Below, piece by piece: positions 53,789 to 63,033 of a stretch of DNA of 64,000 nt. Numbering within the stretch: the first letter of the stretch is position 1; each line of letters starts with the position of its first letter. Location: NCBI RefSeq assembly GCF_000315915.1, contig NC_020188.1, forward strand, positions 265,501 through 329,500, in the 5' to 3' direction. The position numbers and the translations under genes were made by a program. Origin of the DNA: Henningerozyma blattae CBS 6284 (lineage: Eukaryota > Ascomycota > Saccharomycetes > Saccharomycetales > Saccharomycetaceae). The notes under the pieces are model-generated. The model did not search any database, was not told the origin of the DNA, and saw only the letters and a program-made list of their open reading frames with translations.

Positions 53789-54874
53789 ATGATTCTTCGT
53801 ACCAAAGATGAAGAAAGTTGCCAATTATTAGGACCAGTTTCTATCTCAATACAATTGGGGATGGGTGCTATTGCATTTAGTGGATTGATAATTAAAAGAA
53901 AATATGAACATCCAAGAAGAAAACTGATTGTTTGGATTTATGATATTAGTAAGCAAATTATAGGTGCTTTAATTATACATTTTGTTAATTTATTCATTAG
54001 TCTAATTAAAAGAAGAAGAATGGATATGTATCTGGTTTTTAGTAATATTTTATTTTACGATAATACACATAACAAATTAACAGGTGGTGGAAGCAATAAT
54101 GACAACGATAATGATGATGACGACGATCAATGTGACTGGTATTTTTTAAATTTACTACTAGATACAACCATAGGGATTCCTATTCTTTGGTTTTTATTAA
54201 ATTGTATTCATTATATATTCCAATACTTAAACATTAAAAATATTGAAAGTGGGAATTATTTCCCTTCGTTGGAAGACTATGATACTAATTTAATTATGCA
54301 CCATACTATTGCAGGTAACAATATCGGAATGCTGGGCGACGATAATTGTATTATAACTGCCAGCACAAATAATATTCTACATTCAAGACGTCCAATGTTT
54401 AAGGCATTCTTAATTCAATTATCCATTTACTCTAGTGGGTTACTACTAATGAAATCAGTTGTATTTTTAATATTAAATTATTTCGAAGAGTTTAGTTATT
54501 GGTTTGCTAATTTAATGCTAGGCTGGTCTGATAGTTGGCCAAATTTCCAGGTTTTTTTAGTAATGTTTATTTGCCCCATTGTTTTAAATTGTTTTCAAAT
54601 TTTATGTATCGATAGTATTATTAAACTACCCACTGATCATTTGAATTTTGATAGTATTGATACATTTGAAGCTAATTCGTTCCCCAATGATGTGACTGAT
54701 TGCGAAAATTTGATCACAACCACCACCAATAATCCTCAAAACATTAACAATCTATCTAATGATTATGATGTTACTTCAGAAAATCATAATCACTCAGACG
54801 AATCTCCAGCTACTCAATATTCCATTGATAAGATGGAAGAAACATTATCATCACAATACGGAAGTATAGAGTAG
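53789..54874 (+). CDS. YPL162C: Vacuolar membrane protein, STIMATE/TMEM110 family
   Basis: Homologue of S. cerevisiae YPL162C, a multispan vacuolar-membrane protein of unknown role related to the animal ER protein STIMATE, which acts at membrane contact sites. The start is the ATG at 53789 (MILRTKDEESCQLLGPVS); the open frame extends upstream but has no ATG there. Conserved N-terminal block CQLLGPVSISIQLGMGAIAF, then KYEHPRRKLIVWIYDISKQIIGALIIHFVNL. About five membrane segments, the later ones at LLLDTTIGIPILWFLLN, MFKAFLIQLSIYSSGLLLMK and FQVFLVMFICPIVLNCFQIL. An Asp-rich loop separates spans two and three, and the C-terminal tail is acidic and Asn-rich. 361 residues against 273, longer in loops and tail. 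Confidence 0.9.
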   Translation: MILRTKDEESCQLLGPVSISIQLGMGAIAFSGLIIKRKYEHPRRKLIVWIYDISKQIIGALIIHFVNLFISLIKRRRMDMYLVFSNILFYDNTHNKLTGGGSNNDNDNDDDDDQCDWYFLNLLLDTTIGIPILWFLLNCIHYIFQYLNIKNIESGNYFPSLEDYDTNLIMHHTIAGNNIGMLGDDNCIITASTNNILHSRRPMFKAFLIQLSIYSSGLLLMKSVVFLILNYFEEFSYWFANLMLGWSDSWPNFQVFLVMFICPIVLNCFQILCIDSIIKLPTDHLNFDSIDTFEANSFPNDVTDCENLITTTTNNPQNINNLSNDYDVTSENHNHSDESPATQYSIDKMEETLSSQYGSIE

Positions 54875-56368
54875 ACCCAGTTAATACATAGACGAAACTA
54901 CTCAACATGTTAATGGTGTATATTTCCATCATTACCAACAATTTTAGCATCGATCTACATAAACAATCCTTTAACTTTGTTTATAAAAGATCTTATATTA
55001 TCATAGAAACACCTTTCACTTCCCCCTCCCAAAAATATCATAACAAAAACACACTTTAATTTTTTATAAATATTATTTATTCTGATAAATTACATTAGCA
55101 TAATAAAAGCTCTATCATATTGTTTTACTTCAAGAAACCTGTAATCAAATAATATTATAATAGTTTACTCCATCCCTTTTGTTTCATAGTTTTATTATTG
55201 AATTTTTTAGTTAGTTATCCTACAATTTTGTTTTATATTTCCCTATTCTCAAACTCTGAATTAATAATAATAGTTTTCAGCCAGCTTCTTTTGTTTTCAG
55301 TTGGTTTATATTATTAGCTCTTGAAATATATAAACTTACTCTTCACTATTGAACTAAAACGAACAATGTACGGAGTTCATAAAATTTCCATATTCAATCT
55401 TCTAATTTAAGTATAATAAAGTGTCATATTTCTTATTCTATCTTTTTTTTTTTTACTTTTTAAGGTTTCGGGCGTGTAAATTGTTGCATCAAATTCGTGA
55501 TTTTTCTTTAAAATTACGTGGTTCTGAATCTCACAGGCACCCCTTTACCTATTTTGAAAACGTAATTTCGAGTTTTCGCGTCATTTAAACGCGAAAACTC
55601 GAAACCAAATGTCCAAATGGTTTAGATCAACTATCTACAAATTGTAATTAACTCTGTATAGTAATTTCCATATGATGTTTTTTAACTAAAAAATGGCGTA
55701 GGACTCAATAATGTTAACTGTTGAATCACGATAATGCTCTCTTTGATAATATTAATTTGTTGTGTCCCGGTTACCGCCTTTTGGTGGCATTATCCAAATG
55801 AATCAAGTTCCTATATTTTTGAAGCTCTTGTCAAGTATCGTGGTCTAGTATTGATTATTATCATCAAATTTAGATCAGTTTCCTTTATTAATACTACCAA
55901 TTCGTTAATTTACTTATTGGTATTCATCGTAAATCCTCGGCTGAGTCGTGGTTTGTTATCCATTCAATGCATGGTAACATATTTACTCGATTGCTAAATA
56001 ATTGTATTTAAACCATCCATATTTCCCAAATATTTTTTCGTTCTTCTCTTCGTAACTCTAAACTCCTTCTCATCAATTCTTGTCACTGTCCTTAACATTA
56101 CCCTTTTACTTTTCTATTGTTTCTTCTTTTAATAATTCAACATCCTCAAATAACCCAATAAAAATTCTTTAAAAGGTTTATTTTACTAGCTATAAAGTCA
56201 CTCACTGATATTTTTATCTAATATTATTTTATATTATAGTTTTATTGAGCCTTTTGGTTTCGTCCATTCATTATAATAATATTTTTTAAAACTTATCCAT
56301 AATTATACACCAAATAAAATATCAACTTTCTCAATTAAAACTAAGATACATCTAATTTTACAAATACT
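54875..56368. other. 1.5-kb intergenic region before SVS1
   Basis: No conserved gene. The prominent feature is a 16-base perfect inverted repeat with two SBF-type sites (55566-55604). Upstream lies T-rich DNA (55441-55460), and between the repeat and SVS1 an 87-codon frame (55734-55997) starts with a signal-peptide-like stretch but resembles nothing I know. CT-rich DNA at 56035-56130. Confidence 0.55.
55566..55604. promoter_or_regulatory. 16-base palindrome containing two SBF (CGCGAAAA) sites
   Basis: TTTCGAGTTTTCGCGT (55566-55581), loop of 7, then the exact reverse complement (55589-55604). Each arm carries CGCGAAAA, the Swi4-Swi6 cell-cycle box. SVS1, the next gene (start 56369), is a known late-G1 SBF-type target in S. 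cerevisiae, so this is a credible G1/S control element although nearly 770 bases upstream. Confidence 0.7.
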
Positions 56369-57979
56369 ATGTTAACTATGCAATTAAAATCTATTTTATT
56401 CCCGTTATTATGCAATTATCTAGTTGCCGCTCAAGAAAACCCCTATGGTAATTTTACAAGTCCAACAGCCGAGTCCTATGTCCCAACTACAACTACTTTA
56501 ACCCCTGGATATTCAGCTGCACCCTCTTCTAATGTTTATACAACAGTGTTACAATCTATTACAATTTCATCTACTATAGTTGAGTACCAAACTCTTTTGG
56601 GTACTCCAAATGTTTCTCCTTCAGGAGATCTTGGCCCTGCCGAAACAACAATATCTCCATTGTCACCATCAGCTGCATCTTCAGTTCCTTCAACCGTTGC
56701 TTCACCTGAAGAATTGTCTTCAGCTCCTTTATCACTAACTTCGTCACCAGTCGCATCTCCTTCAGTTGCAATTCCTTCAATTTTATCATCTGTGCAATCT
56801 ACACCGGTATCCCCATCAAGTTCATACCCAGGACCATTATCTTCAGTTGAAACTACTTCGTCTCCGCTACTTTCTACATCAGCACCACTATATTCAACTT
56901 CAGCACCACTAATTTCTGCCTCGGCATCTTTGGCTTCCACATCTTCTCCTCTATTCACTTCAACCTCTTCATTAGCTTCTTCAACACCACTGTTTTCAAC
57001 TTCAACTTCATTAGCATCAACTTCATTATCATTATCATCTGTCTCTTCTTCACTAGTCTCCACAGCTTCACCATTGTCTTCTGCTGCAACTCCAGCCTCA
57101 CTTGTTTCAACTCCATCGGAAATTTCTTTCACTTCATCGTCCCAGCTAGTTTCATCTTCAGCTCAGTTATCAGATTCAATCCAATCTACTTTATCAACGT
57201 CTTCTTTCTCAAATCAACAATCAGTTCTTTCTCCAACTCGTACTAAGACTTTAACTCATGTTGCAAGTATTCCATCTACTTCAACTGTTATTGCCACTAC
57301 TTTAGTTCCAAATTCGGAAACTACTAATACATCTGAAACTGATAATGAAACTCAAGAGACTACCGCTCCATCTCCAAATGCTAATGCTGATGTTACTAAC
57401 ACACCTTCTTTGTCATTAACTACATCCACCTTTGTTAGTTCTGATGCTACAACAACATTTACACGCACTTCAACCTTAGTTGTTACAGTTCCAAATAAGG
57501 TTACTAGCTTCACAACATCATATGAAACTCAAAAAGATAATATTGCCCCAGAGACTAAAAAAGATGGACAAGAGCAAGGTCAAAACATTGCAAACAATGT
57601 TAACACTAACATAAACAATAATAACAAGGAAGTTGAAACCACTAAAACCATTCAGCTTACCTCCACTGTTACTGAAACACAAAGAGTTACTTCATTCATT
57701 ACCCAAACAACGCGTGTTACATCTATTGATGCTCAAGTTGCACAAGTTACTTCTGTTCTAACTCAATTTGTAACTGTTACTGTCGGTGAAGTTACTGACT
57801 ATGTTACAATAACGCCACCAAGTACTGTCTATGTAACTATAACTCCACCAGTTAGCACCGTCTATTTAACAATTACTGCTACTACAACTACAACTAACAA
57901 TATCTGCAATTCTCCAATCATTGCAAACTCCACTATCTCTCAATTTTCTAATGCTGTAAACGGGACCAGCATTTATTAG
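56369..57979 (+). CDS. SVS1: Secreted Ser/Thr-rich cell-wall protein
   Basis: Homologue of S. cerevisiae Svs1 (YPL163C), a cell-wall and vacuolar protein required for normal vanadate resistance. Signal peptide at residues 1-22 (to LVAAQ). The protein is almost wholly Ser/Thr/Pro/Val, fitting heavy O-mannosylation; the centre (100-270) is a long array of Ser-rich repeats (SSPLFTSTSSLASS-like). The end has TVYVTITPPVSTVYLTITA and closes NGTSIY, matching the S. cerevisiae pattern YVTITA...NGTHI. No GPI-attachment tail. 536 residues against 260, about twice as long because of the expanded central Ser/Thr region. Position between YPL162C and MLH3 is the same as in S. cerevisiae. Confidence 0.87.
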   Translation: MLTMQLKSILFPLLCNYLVAAQENPYGNFTSPTAESYVPTTTTLTPGYSAAPSSNVYTTVLQSITISSTIVEYQTLLGTPNVSPSGDLGPAETTISPLSPSAASSVPSTVASPEELSSAPLSLTSSPVASPSVAIPSILSSVQSTPVSPSSSYPGPLSSVETTSSPLLSTSAPLYSTSAPLISASASLASTSSPLFTSTSSLASSTPLFSTSTSLASTSLSLSSVSSSLVSTASPLSSAATPASLVSTPSEISFTSSSQLVSSSAQLSDSIQSTLSTSSFSNQQSVLSPTRTKTLTHVASIPSTSTVIATTLVPNSETTNTSETDNETQETTAPSPNANADVTNTPSLSLTTSTFVSSDATTTFTRTSTLVVTVPNKVTSFTTSYETQKDNIAPETKKDGQEQGQNIANNVNTNINNNNKEVETTKTIQLTSTVTETQRVTSFITQTTRVTSIDAQVAQVTSVLTQFVTVTVGEVTDYVTITPPSTVYVTITPPVSTVYLTITATTTTTNNICNSPIIANSTISQFSNAVNGTSIY

Positions 57980-58362
57980 ATAAAGAACACTATTTAAATC
58001 TTTTATATTCCACTGTAATAACATATATATCGGTACATATATTCATCTTTCTAGAATAATATTTTCATTTTTTTTTTCAATTATCTCATCGCTTGCTGCT
58101 GATTTTATTATCGATACCGACTGGATCAAAATGTGAACATTCGGAGATTTCACTTGATCAAATATACTTCTTTTCGCTTTATTTTTAAGCGTATAAAAAA
58201 AGTTTCAGCCACAAAACCATTCTAGAATAATAAGTCCTATACAACTCATACCTTTTTTTTTTTTTCTAATTAATGTATATAACAATATACATTATTAACC
58301 AATACTCAAGGCCTTATTTATATCAGTTCTACAACTAATGCAACATATGTCACCCCATAATA
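57980..58362. other. Intergenic region between SVS1 and MLH3
   Basis: 383 bases. TTCTAGAATAATA occurs twice (58049-58061, 58220-58232); its TTCTAGAA core fits a heat-shock-element pair. CTCATCGC at 58085-58092 matches a PAC core on the - strand. No gene. Confidence 0.55.
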
Positions 58363-60606
58363 ATGGCAGCAAGCATTCATCAGCTGAATTTAAATGTAAC
58401 AAAATTACTTAAATCGCAAGTTTTAGTTACAGATATAATCAATTCTATTAGGGAAGTTATTCAAAATTCGGTTGATGCATGCGCCACTCATATTGAAGTT
58501 ATAGTTGATTATGAGAAGCTATGGTTTGTTGTAGTCGACAACGGTGATGGAATTTCACCTGTTGATCTTGGCTATGTTTCCAATTTAAACGCAACGTCCA
58601 AGTTAAATAATTCGTTTAACCCAGATGATAAAATTAAAACTTATGGATTCAAAGGCGAGTCATTATTCGGTATATCCAAAGTGTCAAGATTAAATGTCGT
58701 TTCCAAAGTAAAAGATTATAATTCTACATGGCTACGTGAGCGAGATTGCCCACCAAAAATAATGGATTCGATACCAACAAATTTGAAATCTAAATATAAT
58801 TTCGTACATTTTGAAAAAGGCAAGTCTGGGACAATAGTTATCGTTGAGGAATTATTTTTTAATCTTCCTGTTAGAAAACAAATGGAAGAAAATGTCCCAG
58901 ATTTTAAAAAAATAGAAGCCTTACGATTAAATATTTTCCAAATTTTGGTTTATCATCCTGCAATCCAATTTGATATTTATACTTCAACTAATGGGATACA
59001 GACACCATTATTATCTGTAGGTGGGTTAACCAAGAGTAATTTATCAGACCATTTATTGCTAATTGAGTCCTTTACCAACGTATTTGGATCTATAATGGAA
59101 AATAAAAAGTTTAAAAAAGTTAATCTTCGTCTTAAAGATATTAGTATTCAGGGCGTAATTTCAAAGGCTTCTGTTACATCTAAACAGTACCAGTTTATTT
59201 ACATCAACGGAAGAAGACTGATATCTAATGATATATTTAGAAAAATAAATACTGCCTTTTATTCTTGTAACTTTGGTTCTGAAGATAATGTTAATGCTCA
59301 GATAAGAAATAATATGAAATATAGCAGTAGGTATCCAATTTTGATACTCAAAGTTTCATGCTCATTGAGCTTTTTTGATTTACTTCAAAATAATTCAAAG
59401 GATATCTCTGAACCTTCAAACTACTCTATTCTTGGTCCTCTCTTATTGAAGGCCATATCTTCGTTTTTGAAACATCAAGGGTATTCTGAGACAGCTATCA
59501 GCTCCAAATCAACACTTCAACGACCGCCAAATTTTAACATGTTGAACGTGAATACTATTTCGAACTTCAATCCAAGGGGATGCACAAGGCCGGCAATAAT
59601 CAATCCTGCTTCTACATACTCATTGGCAAAAATTATCCCTAAAGAGATACATGGTATGTATAAAGCTTCGGGATCTCTATCAATGCTCACCAGGCCAAGA
59701 TTAAGTAATGTTTCATTACCGAGAAATAATTGTTTTATTACAAAGAAGAAATATGATATGCCAACCAAATCCAATTTACTTGTTCCAAAAATTTCGATGG
59801 AAAACTTAAATTGTTTACAGAATATCACCATTACTGAAAATTCTTTAAAACAGATACATTTTATTAATCAGTTGGACAGAAAATTTTTATTAGTGAAATG
59901 TCACAACCTTAGCAAAAAAGGTTATTTAGATTTGTTAGTTATCGATCAACATGCATGTGACGAAAGAATTAAGTTGGAAGCACTTTTAGGTGAATTTATG
60001 CATACCGTTCTTAATAAATCTATTCCAGTTACACCTATTAACGACATTTACCTTCAAATTGAAATATGTGATAAAGAAGCGTTCCAATTTTACGAAGGAG
60101 AATTCAAATTATGGGGTATTGGCTATTCTGTAGTAGATACTTATGAAGGTATTCATAAAAAAAACAATGTGTATTATTTAAAATTATCAACTATTTCAAC
60201 AATTGTAAGAGAAAAATTTAAAACTAACTGGGAGAAATTAAAAGTTAATCTTCTACAGCATATAGATTCTCTTCGCCATTTAAAAAAGTTAAGCATTAAG
60301 TCAGTTGTTGGGTCTAAAACTAAAGATTATAATTGGTGGGAATATACAAATTATATCCCCGTTTTCTATTTAGAACTATTTAATAGTAAAGCCTGTAGGT
60401 CAGCGATAATGTTTGGTAATGAGTTATCTAGAGAAGATTGTAACCACCTAATTAATGAACTATCCAAATGCCACAATCCCTTCCAATGTGCACATGGCAG
60501 GCCATCCATTAAACCCCTTCTCCAGTGGAATAACACAAATACAGAACTACCAGATCTTTCTAATGAAAATTATTGTAACTTTAATAACTTAGATTACGAA
60601 TATTAA
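58363..60606 (+). CDS. MLH3: MutL-gamma endonuclease subunit (meiotic crossover and mismatch repair)
   Basis: Homologue of S. cerevisiae Mlh3 (YPL164C), which with Mlh1 forms the endonuclease that resolves meiotic joint molecules into crossovers. GHKL ATPase motifs: EVIQNSVDA (E31, N35) and DNGDGIS (59-65), then TYGFKGESL. The C-terminal endonuclease motif DQHA-x2-E-x4-E is complete (D528, H530, E534, E539), as are the metal-site partners in ACRSAIMFG and CAHGRPS (C709, H711). 747 residues against 715. It ends NFNNLDYEY. The intact metal site predicts nuclease activity. Confidence 0.95.
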   Translation: MAASIHQLNLNVTKLLKSQVLVTDIINSIREVIQNSVDACATHIEVIVDYEKLWFVVVDNGDGISPVDLGYVSNLNATSKLNNSFNPDDKIKTYGFKGESLFGISKVSRLNVVSKVKDYNSTWLRERDCPPKIMDSIPTNLKSKYNFVHFEKGKSGTIVIVEELFFNLPVRKQMEENVPDFKKIEALRLNIFQILVYHPAIQFDIYTSTNGIQTPLLSVGGLTKSNLSDHLLLIESFTNVFGSIMENKKFKKVNLRLKDISIQGVISKASVTSKQYQFIYINGRRLISNDIFRKINTAFYSCNFGSEDNVNAQIRNNMKYSSRYPILILKVSCSLSFFDLLQNNSKDISEPSNYSILGPLLLKAISSFLKHQGYSETAISSKSTLQRPPNFNMLNVNTISNFNPRGCTRPAIINPASTYSLAKIIPKEIHGMYKASGSLSMLTRPRLSNVSLPRNNCFITKKKYDMPTKSNLLVPKISMENLNCLQNITITENSLKQIHFINQLDRKFLLVKCHNLSKKGYLDLLVIDQHACDERIKLEALLGEFMHTVLNKSIPVTPINDIYLQIEICDKEAFQFYEGEFKLWGIGYSVVDTYEGIHKKNNVYYLKLSTISTIVREKFKTNWEKLKVNLLQHIDSLRHLKKLSIKSVVGSKTKDYNWWEYTNYIPVFYLELFNSKACRSAIMFGNELSREDCNHLINELSKCHNPFQCAHGRPSIKPLLQWNNTNTELPDLSNENYCNFNNLDYEY

Positions 60607-60715
60607 TTTACTGAAATCCATATATTTCTATATAATACATATAACCCAGATGAATTAAATATTAGAGCATGTAAATATATTCTTCTAGTGGCTTTGACGC
60701 AATGCTGGAACTTGT

Positions 60716-62683
60716 TTAGCAGTTTACTTCTATACTTGGAGATTCAATCAAATTTAAAAATTGATTTTTGATATTCGGAAAGATGAAGGGAACTAAATGG
60801 TTAGGAAAAATCAAACTGTCCAAAGGGTTTTTGTTGAATTGGCATATAGTTTTAGATAATAATAATAAGGATTCTGCCATTAGTTTCGGATTTTTATTTT
60901 GCAGAGCCATTTCTCCCAATAATTTTACCCTAGAAAATGCCCTAGAAGCTAATCCAGACGAAATAAAAATATTACATTCTTCTTTCAAAAAATGAAATCT
61001 CCAGTAAAAACTCAATGCTGGATTCATGTCATTATCTTTTTCATACAATATATTTTTGATTTTTTCTAAAGCTATGCTGGCGTCACCAATTGATTGATCA
61101 TACTGAATTTCTAACAACTTCAAGCGCATGAGCATTTTACTTGAAAGTCTTGGGGAATTTATATGTAATAGCAGGTAGTCTATATTATAATATTTGGCCT
61201 TGTCAAAATCAGTCTTAATTCTTTTAATTTTTGAATCAATTGAATTTTTATGTATTTTAACAAAGAAACCATATATCTCGCTTAAATCGTTAATGCCAAG
61301 GCTTTCCCATAAATTTTCTAAAAATGTAAATGTTGAAGCTTTGGATTTAAAATCAGTCATTGATTGAAAAGCTAATGTCATAAATCTACATGTATCTTCA
61401 AGTAGACAAACCAAATTTGAGCCTTCTTTTAAACCAATTAAAGATTTCCATCTATAAGTATTTTCTGCGATGAAAGAATCTTCCATATCACTACAATTCT
61501 CAAGATAATTAATAATCTGATCAAAAGATAAGCCTAACGTGTGTGAATATTCTGGATGTGATTCAACAAAAGAAAGTACCCATATCATTATTTGATATAA
61601 TGTGGATGTGTCTTTATTCTCTCTGGCAACTTTTGTTGCCTCTATAAAATCTTTAACTGCAGCCTCACAATCATTATAATGCGAATGAAATGTTGCCATT
61701 GATAATAACGCAATATGGAAATAGTTATCTCCATTTCTTGTCAAAATATGATCTGAATAGCTGTGTAGAGAGTCCATAGCATCTTGATAGAAATTTGAGT
61801 TGGAATATAAAAAGTAGTTCAATAAATGTAAAGTAGGAAATCTGGAATATTCTTCCAAAGTTGCAGAGTTTATTAAATATGCAGATCGTATATTTGATGC
61901 GATTTTGTCTTGTTCAGTTAAATCATTATTATTTGGCATTAATTTGTATAGCTCCCAATTAATTATGTTTTGATAATATTCATCCGAAACTATTATTTCT
62001 TGATCTGGTTTAACGTTATTTGTTGATTTTAGAATATTTAAAAGTAAAACACCAGAGGACTCGTCATCTGATTCAAAACTTAATAGAACATTCTGTGCTT
62101 TAGTATCTAACAAATGTTGAAGATCAGCATATAGCTTAGAATGCTTAAAATCCTTCAAATGTGACATTATTCTTTTTAGCAGTAAATGTTCCTCAAAAAA
62201 TTCTCCAACTTGAAATCTAGAATAGCATTTGTCAATATATTGGCCCAGTAAACTTTTCTTAGATACTAACCTCCAACCGTGTGATGAATCCGCTGTTTGA
62301 ACATTATTTATGCATTTGTAGTCAGGTACAACACATTCCCTTGCAAGGACATTTACTATCAGGACCACCTTATCAATTGAATTGATTTGTTCTAAAGTTG
62401 AAATAACATTCAGAGCTATATCTTTTATGTCATTTTCTAAAAGGGTTTTAATTATAAAGGTTAATGTCGGCAGTGATGGATTTTGTAATACATCTCTCTC
62501 AGAGAGAATTTCTAAAATAGGGTTGTACTCGGATGGGGAAAGTGTAGGTGAAATTAAGTCTATAAATATTCTGATGGGAACTTGTTTATCACAACAGCAG
62601 TACATATAAATTATCAGAAGGATTGTAACATCGTAAGGTGTTAAACCAGAAGATACCACCAGTCTTCCAGATACGCTTTCCAT
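60716..62683 (-). CDS. APC5: Anaphase-promoting complex subunit 5
   Basis: Homologue of S. cerevisiae Apc5 (YOR249C), a platform subunit of the APC/C ubiquitin ligase in mitotic exit. The conserved N-terminal region LTPYDVTILLIIYMYCC (14-30) and PIRIFIDLISPTLSP (36-50) precede helical TPR-like repeats, seen as amphipathic helix pairs in the second half (for example YFHIALLSMATFHSHYNDCEAAVKDFIEATKVA and the end region ASRAFSRVKLLGEMALQ). 655 residues against 685. It lies directly downstream of CLP1 on the same strand, as in S. cerevisiae, but the pair is inverted relative to the rest of the window. It converges with MLH3 over 109 bases. Confidence 0.86.
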   Translation of the reverse strand: MESVSGRLVVSSGLTPYDVTILLIIYMYCCCDKQVPIRIFIDLISPTLSPSEYNPILEILSERDVLQNPSLPTLTFIIKTLLENDIKDIALNVISTLEQINSIDKVVLIVNVLARECVVPDYKCINNVQTADSSHGWRLVSKKSLLGQYIDKCYSRFQVGEFFEEHLLLKRIMSHLKDFKHSKLYADLQHLLDTKAQNVLLSFESDDESSGVLLLNILKSTNNVKPDQEIIVSDEYYQNIINWELYKLMPNNNDLTEQDKIASNIRSAYLINSATLEEYSRFPTLHLLNYFLYSNSNFYQDAMDSLHSYSDHILTRNGDNYFHIALLSMATFHSHYNDCEAAVKDFIEATKVARENKDTSTLYQIMIWVLSFVESHPEYSHTLGLSFDQIINYLENCSDMEDSFIAENTYRWKSLIGLKEGSNLVCLLEDTCRFMTLAFQSMTDFKSKASTFTFLENLWESLGINDLSEIYGFFVKIHKNSIDSKIKRIKTDFDKAKYYNIDYLLLHINSPRLSSKMLMRLKLLEIQYDQSIGDASIALEKIKNILYEKDNDMNPALSFYWRFHFLKEECNIFISSGLASRAFSRVKLLGEMALQNKNPKLMAESLLLLSKTICQFNKNPLDSLIFPNHLVPFIFPNIKNQFLNLIESPSIEVNC

Positions 62684-63033
62684 AATAGGACCATAGAACT
62701 TTGGAATAGATAAGATTATTTAAATTGGCCTATAGTATAAGTGCTATGTTACCTAATTTATAAGAAATGTTTTTGCGTTCTCTGTTTCCTATTTATACGT
62801 AGAATACGCAGATTTGTCAAAGCGCGAAATAATAGAATCAAACAATTATAATATTGTATAAGCAATAAGCCTTACCATTATATAGTACAAAACAGTTTCA
62901 TGTTTGGTTTAAAAGCTTTATATATCTGATATTATTTGGATTTGATCTTAATCAATTCTAGAATTGCGTGTTATAGTAACTTGGTAATGTCTATAGAAAA
63001 GTTACAAAATATAATATTTAGTATTATAATAGA
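62684..63033. other. Intergenic region between CLP1 and APC5
   Basis: 350 AT-rich bases holding the APC5 promoter and the CLP1 3' end. No gene or clear motif. Confidence 0.5.

Noticed and set aside
55734..55997. 87-codon frame with a signal-like start before SVS1
   Set aside because: No known family, no promoter elements, and it lies between the SBF sites and SVS1; could be revisited with RNA data.
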